The notes below the pieces were generated by a model. It did not search any database and was not told where the DNA came from. It saw only the letters and a program-made list of their open reading frames with translations. This document shows, in pieces, positions 58,843 to 64,000 of a DNA stretch of 64,000 bases. Both the position numbers and the translations under genes were made by a program. The DNA comes from Streptomyces sp. NBS 14/10 (lineage in GTDB: Bacteria > Actinomycetota > Actinomycetes > Streptomycetales > Streptomycetaceae), in NCBI RefSeq assembly GCF_002224125.1, contig NZ_NCSM01000008.1, positions 96,475 to 160,474 of the forward strand. Direction: 5' to 3'. The stretch's first letter is position 1, and the number at the start of each line of letters is the position of its first letter.

Positions 58843-60990
58843 CTACTCGATCTCGCCGAGCACCCGCAGGATCGCCGCCTCGTCCGCCGCCTCCAGCAGC
58901 CGCTCCCGGAACTCCGTACTCATCAGCTTCCGCGAGAGCAGCGCCAGGATCCGCAAGTGCTCATCGCCCGCCGCCGCCTCCGGCACCGCGATCATGAACA
59001 CCAGCTTGGCCTTCGTACCGTCCAGCGCGCCCCACTCGATGCCCTCCGGCGACCGGGCGAAGCCGACGACGGGCTCGGTCACCGCGTCCGTCTTGGCGTG
59101 CGGGATCGCGATCTCCTCGCCGAGGCCGGTCGTGCCCTGCTCCTCGCGGGCCAGTGCCGCCCGGACCAGTTCCGCCGCATCGGCGACCTTGCCGGAGGTG
59201 GCCAGCAGTTCGGCCATCTCGCGTATGGCGGCCTCTTTGCCGTCCGCCGCCAGCCGCTCCCGTACGGTCTGCTCGGTCAGATACCCGGACAGCACCTGAT
59301 CCGCCCGATCTGCCGAAGCCCCCTCGGACACAGCGGCAGGAGCCGGAGCGGAAGCAGAAGCAGACCCAGCCACAGAAGCAGCCGCACCCGCACCCGTCCC
59401 CTCCGCCGCAACCCCCACCAGCGCCGGCTCACGCACCGGCCCGGGACCCCCGGCGCCGCCGGCCGCCGCGCCCGGCCCCGAAGCCTCACCGCCACCCGCA
59501 CCCGCACCCCCGCCACCGAGCGACATCAGCGCGATGGTCGTGAGCGCCGTAGCAGCCGTACCGATCACAACGGCGACGAAGAACATCGGCACCCCGTCGA
59601 CCGCCCCGAGCAGCGCCACGATCGGACCGCCGTGCGGCACGTTGTCCTCGACCGACGCCAGCCCCGCCACCGCACCGGCGACCGCGCCACCGAGCATGTT
59701 CGCCGGGATGACCCGCGCCGGGCGTGCCGCGGCGAACGGGATGGCGCCCTCGGTGATCCCGAAGAAGCCCATGAACAGCGCGGCCAGGCCGGTCTCCCGC
59801 TCCTGGTCGTCGAACATCCGGCGGCGGATGAGGGTAGCCAGCCCCTGGCCCAGCGGCGGGACCGGGATGGCCGCCGCGCACATGCCCATGACCTCGGGGT
59901 TCTTGGAGACCAGGCCGGCGCCGAAGAGGAAGGCGGTCTTGTTGACCGGGCCGCCCATGTCGAACGCGATCATCAGGCCGAGGATCGTGCCGAGCAGCGC
60001 CGCGCTGGTGCCGGTCAGCCCGCCGAGCCAGTCGGTGAGGTGCTCGAAGACCCACGCGATCGGCTCGCCGAGCACATAGATGAAGAACAGCCCGAGCGCC
60101 GAGGTCGCCACGATCGGGATCACGATGATCGGCATGATCGGCTGGACGAACTTGGGCACCTTGACCATCTTGATCCAGCGCACCAGATAGCCGGCCAGGA
60201 AGCCGGTGATGATCGCGCCGATGAATCCGGCGCCCGCCTCGCTGTCGTACAACTCGCCGTGCGCCGCGATCCAGCCGCCGACCATGCCGGGCACCAGCGC
60301 GGGCCGGTCGGCGATCGCATAGGCGATATAGCCGGAGAGGATCGGGATCATCAGCTGGAAGCCGATCACGCCGATGTCGTTGACGGACTTCCAGAAGGAG
60401 TCGTCGGGGATGACGATCCCCTTGGATGTCGTATCGCCGCCCAGCGCGAGCGAGACCGCGATCAGCAGCCCGCCGACCACGACGAACGGGATCATGTACG
60501 ACACGCCGTTCATCAGGGCCTTGTAGGTGACGCTGCGCCCCTTACCGCCCCCGTTACCGCCCCCGCCGCCGACGGAGCCCGCCGCGCCACCGCCGCCCGC
60601 ACCCGGACGGCCCGCGCCGGAGCCGTCCCCGTCGTACACCGGAGCGCTGCGGACCTGCTCGATCAGCCGCTCGGGGTGGTGGATGCCCTCCGCGACGCCG
60701 ACGACCAGCACCCTCTTGCCGACGAACCGGCTGCGGTCGACGTCCTTGTCCGCGGCGATGATGATGCCGTCCGCGTCTCTGACATCGTTGTCAGACAGTA
60801 CGTTCTCGGCCCCGATCGAGCCTTGTGTCTCCACCTTCATGGCGTGCCCGAGCGATTCCGCCGCTTGGGCCAGCTTTTCCGCGGCCATATAGGTATGCGC
60901 GATGCCGGTCGGGCACGCGGTCACGGCGAGCAGCTTGAGCCCTGGTCCGCTGGCCCCCGCGCCATTGGGGGGATCGGCTGGACTGGTCAC
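58843..60990 (-). CDS. fruA: PTS fructose transporter, EIIB-EIIC-EIIA fusion
   Basis: 715-residue permease that imports fructose while phosphorylating it to fructose-1-phosphate. EIIB carries the phospho-Cys in AVTACPTGIAHTYMAAEKL (Cys26). EIIC has about ten spans (ALMNGVSYMIPFVVVGGLLI, IAFDMGGPVNKTAFLFGAGL, ITEGAIPFAAARPARVIPAN). EIIA carries the phospho-His in EEIAIPHAKTDAVTEPVVGF (His631). Gly- and Ala-rich linkers join the domains. GTG 60990 has AAGGAG 6 nt upstream. No fruK or fruR neighbours it here, so it is an orphan copy or a rearranged operon. Confidence 0.93.
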   Translation of the reverse strand: MTSPADPPNGAGASGPGLKLLAVTACPTGIAHTYMAAEKLAQAAESLGHAMKVETQGSIGAENVLSDNDVRDADGIIIAADKDVDRSRFVGKRVLVVGVAEGIHHPERLIEQVRSAPVYDGDGSGAGRPGAGGGGAAGSVGGGGGNGGGKGRSVTYKALMNGVSYMIPFVVVGGLLIAVSLALGGDTTSKGIVIPDDSFWKSVNDIGVIGFQLMIPILSGYIAYAIADRPALVPGMVGGWIAAHGELYDSEAGAGFIGAIITGFLAGYLVRWIKMVKVPKFVQPIMPIIVIPIVATSALGLFFIYVLGEPIAWVFEHLTDWLGGLTGTSAALLGTILGLMIAFDMGGPVNKTAFLFGAGLVSKNPEVMGMCAAAIPVPPLGQGLATLIRRRMFDDQERETGLAALFMGFFGITEGAIPFAAARPARVIPANMLGGAVAGAVAGLASVEDNVPHGGPIVALLGAVDGVPMFFVAVVIGTAATALTTIALMSLGGGGAGAGGGEASGPGAAAGGAGGPGPVREPALVGVAAEGTGAGAAASVAGSASASAPAPAAVSEGASADRADQVLSGYLTEQTVRERLAADGKEAAIREMAELLATSGKVADAAELVRAALAREEQGTTGLGEEIAIPHAKTDAVTEPVVGFARSPEGIEWGALDGTKAKLVFMIAVPEAAAGDEHLRILALLSRKLMSTEFRERLLEAADEAAILRVLGEIE

Positions 60991-62841
<1,851 letters not shown>

Positions 62842-62911
62842 TCCACCCGCACTGATCACCGCTGATCGCCTGCCGATCAGCCACTGATCGCACCACCAGC
62901 AGCCGGTAGCC

Positions 62912-62933
62912 GGCCCCCGCCTCGGCGGGGGCC
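62912..62933 (+). terminator. Terminator after ahcY
   Basis: Perfect 10-bp inverted repeat (GGCCCCCGCC / GGCGGGGGCC) with a 2-nt loop, followed by a second weaker hairpin (GGCCCGCC / GGCGGGCC) up to about 62970. Confidence 0.75.
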
Positions 62934-62991
62934 CAGGGCCCGCCCAGGCCGGTCAGGCCGGGCGGGCCTTCGCACGTCAAGGACCAAGCCC

Positions 62992-63630
62992 ATGCCCCGC
63001 GGCCGATACTCCCTCCACGACCCGCACGATCACACCCCGCTCGGCGAGGAACACTTCCACTGCGCGCCCGGCCCCAGCGGCTGGCGCTATGTCGCCCAGC
63101 TCACCTCCCCCTCCGGCGATCACAGCGGCTCCGTGGACCTCACCCTCGACGAACTAGGCCGCCCCCTCCGCCTGGAACTGAACGCCGCGAGCTGGCGCGT
63201 CCGCGGCGCGGCGCTGGACGGCGTCACCTGGGTGCGTACCGACCCGTCCGGAGAACACGCGACCGAGGGCAACGTCGCCGCCCACGCCTTCACCGGCTCC
63301 TCGCCGGCCTTCCTGATCGCCACGGCCCGCCTGCTACGCCTCACCCCGGGCGCCCCCGCGACCCGTGTCCGCCTCGTCGCCCTCACCGCCCCCGTCCTCG
63401 CGCCGCGCACCCTCGACCAGTCCTGGGCCCTGCTGGGCAGGTCGGCACACCCGACCGACACCGGCCCGCTGACCGTGGACGAATACCGGGTCACCACTCT
63501 CGACACGGGGGAGCAACACTCGGTCCATATCGCGGGTGACGTGGTGCTGGCGGCGCCTGGTATCGAGCTCGAGGAGCTTGAGAGCCCACCGTCGTCCTTC
63601 TCCGCACCCCTCCCTGATCCGGATGCTTGA
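62992..63630 (+). CDS. Hypothetical protein, conserved next to ahcY
   Basis: Unrecognised protein of 212 residues, soluble, no signal peptide. It opens MPRGRYSLHDPHDHTPLGEE, then GWRYVAQLTSPSGDHSGSVD and LTLDELGRPLRLELNAASWR, a beta-rich pattern that resembles lipocalin-like or glycolipid-binding folds. The C-terminus is Asp/Pro/Ser-rich. A gene in this position in other Streptomyces is annotated hypothetical. No functional residues can be named. Confidence 0.75.
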   Translation: MPRGRYSLHDPHDHTPLGEEHFHCAPGPSGWRYVAQLTSPSGDHSGSVDLTLDELGRPLRLELNAASWRVRGAALDGVTWVRTDPSGEHATEGNVAAHAFTGSSPAFLIATARLLRLTPGAPATRVRLVALTAPVLAPRTLDQSWALLGRSAHPTDTGPLTVDEYRVTTLDTGEQHSVHIAGDVVLAAPGIELEELESPPSSFSAPLPDPDA

Positions 63631-63797
63631 CCGCCGCCTCCTGCGGAGTTACAAAGGCAGTCGTTGGTTGCTTCACATGGACGGTCGAGACGTCGTTCGG
63701 ACGTCGAGCCACCGGGTCGACGCACCGCCCACCACGCGTGGCGCACTGTGCATCGCCCCTCTCTGACCTGCTACTGTGCTCATCTCACCCAAACCCC

Positions 63798-63826
63798 TTG
63801 ACGGGGGCTGTCGGGGGAGGTAGGTT
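63798..63826 (+). promoter_or_regulatory. Strong promoter, probably of an rRNA operon
   Basis: TTGACG at 63798-63803 and TAGGTT at 63821-63826, separated by 17 bp, as in Streptomyces rrn promoters. A dyad (63828-63869) lies over the predicted start. Confidence 0.6.
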
Positions 63827-63827
63827 T

Positions 63828-63869
63828 TAACGGTTGCGGCGAGCAGGGTTTGCTCGTGGGCAACCGTTA
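63828..63869. repeat. Nested inverted repeat downstream of the promoter
   Basis: Outer arms TAACGGTTGC / GCAACCGTTA (10 bp, perfect) with an inner stem GAGCA / TGCTC. The left arm begins before the predicted transcription start, so it is more likely a binding site on DNA than a full RNA hairpin. Confidence 0.6.
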
Positions 63870-64000
63870 GCACCAAGATCGCCTCGGCTCTGAATTCCGA
63901 TTCGAGCGAGGCACTTCGATCCTGTAGGGAATCGCGAAGCCGATTAGGTCGGCCGATGCGGGTCTGCTAAAGTCGAAACAGCCGAAAGGCAAAGGCCACT

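Larger units (their letters stand above)
63631..64000 (+). other. Upstream region of a probable rRNA operon
   Basis: 370 bp without a protein gene. The last 40 bases (CTGCTAAAGTCGAAACAGCC then GAAAGGCAAAGGCC) look like the leader that precedes 16S rRNA in Streptomyces rrn operons, which carry a TGCTAAAGTCGGAA-like stretch. The rRNA genes themselves would start beyond base 64000. Confidence 0.5.

Overview
The window is chromosomal DNA of a high-GC actinomycete, almost certainly a Streptomyces. Evidence includes strong GC-ending codon use, many GTG/TTG starts, an 87-residue WhiB, five LytR-CpsA-Psr (LCP) proteins, coenzyme F420 genes, a DUF5719/DUF3499/ManB/Trm112/SIS/ManA run and a long-form S-adenosylhomocysteinase. 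The species is not identifiable from what I can see.

Layout. 1-5 kb: tail of an acyl-CoA dehydrogenase, a DUF5954-like protein, a YjbR-like protein plus a 28-codon remnant of a second copy, an APH-fold phosphotransferase and a two-gene ABC-2 exporter. 5-19.4 kb: cell-envelope block with five same-strand LCP genes, a GT2 glycosyltransferase, a thioesterase, TIGR03089, a secreted PGRP-type amidase and a mannose-1-phosphate guanylyltransferase-like enzyme. 19.5-42.1 kb: accessory region. It holds an AlkA-like glycosylase, an ECF sigma factor with a membrane partner, AlkB, a decayed P450 fused to a PEP-mutase domain, an MFS pump, a TetR/oxidoreductase pair with two visible operators, a protein-kinase relic, a WGR-like/propeller protein, a PadR-controlled FtsX-type ABC transporter, a complete lasso-peptide cluster (33.6-36.4 kb), a membrane Ser/Thr kinase, and a two-component system next to an ABC-2 exporter. 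42.3-63.6 kb: conserved core. It holds FbiB/FbiA (F420), cysteine dioxygenase preceded by a five-cysteine leader peptide, whiB, a giant GT2 membrane protein, DUF5719, DUF3499, ManB, Trm112, SIS, ManA, a CDF transporter, a fructose PTS protein and S-adenosylhomocysteinase. The last 200 bp look like the promoter and leader of an rRNA operon whose genes lie beyond the window.

How the genes fit together. The mannose genes (ManA, ManB, the guanylyltransferase) make GDP-mannose precursors, and the GT2 and LCP proteins are plausible users at the envelope. The lasso cluster is precursor A, cyclase C, RRE protein B1 and protease B2, overlapping by ATGA and TTGA junctions. The 48-residue precursor has a textbook leader and predicts a peptide I do not recognise. 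The best candidates for something undescribed are this lasso peptide (with an 18-bp repeat expansion inside its cyclase), the polycysteine leader ahead of cysteine dioxygenase, and the P450/PEP-mutase fusion.
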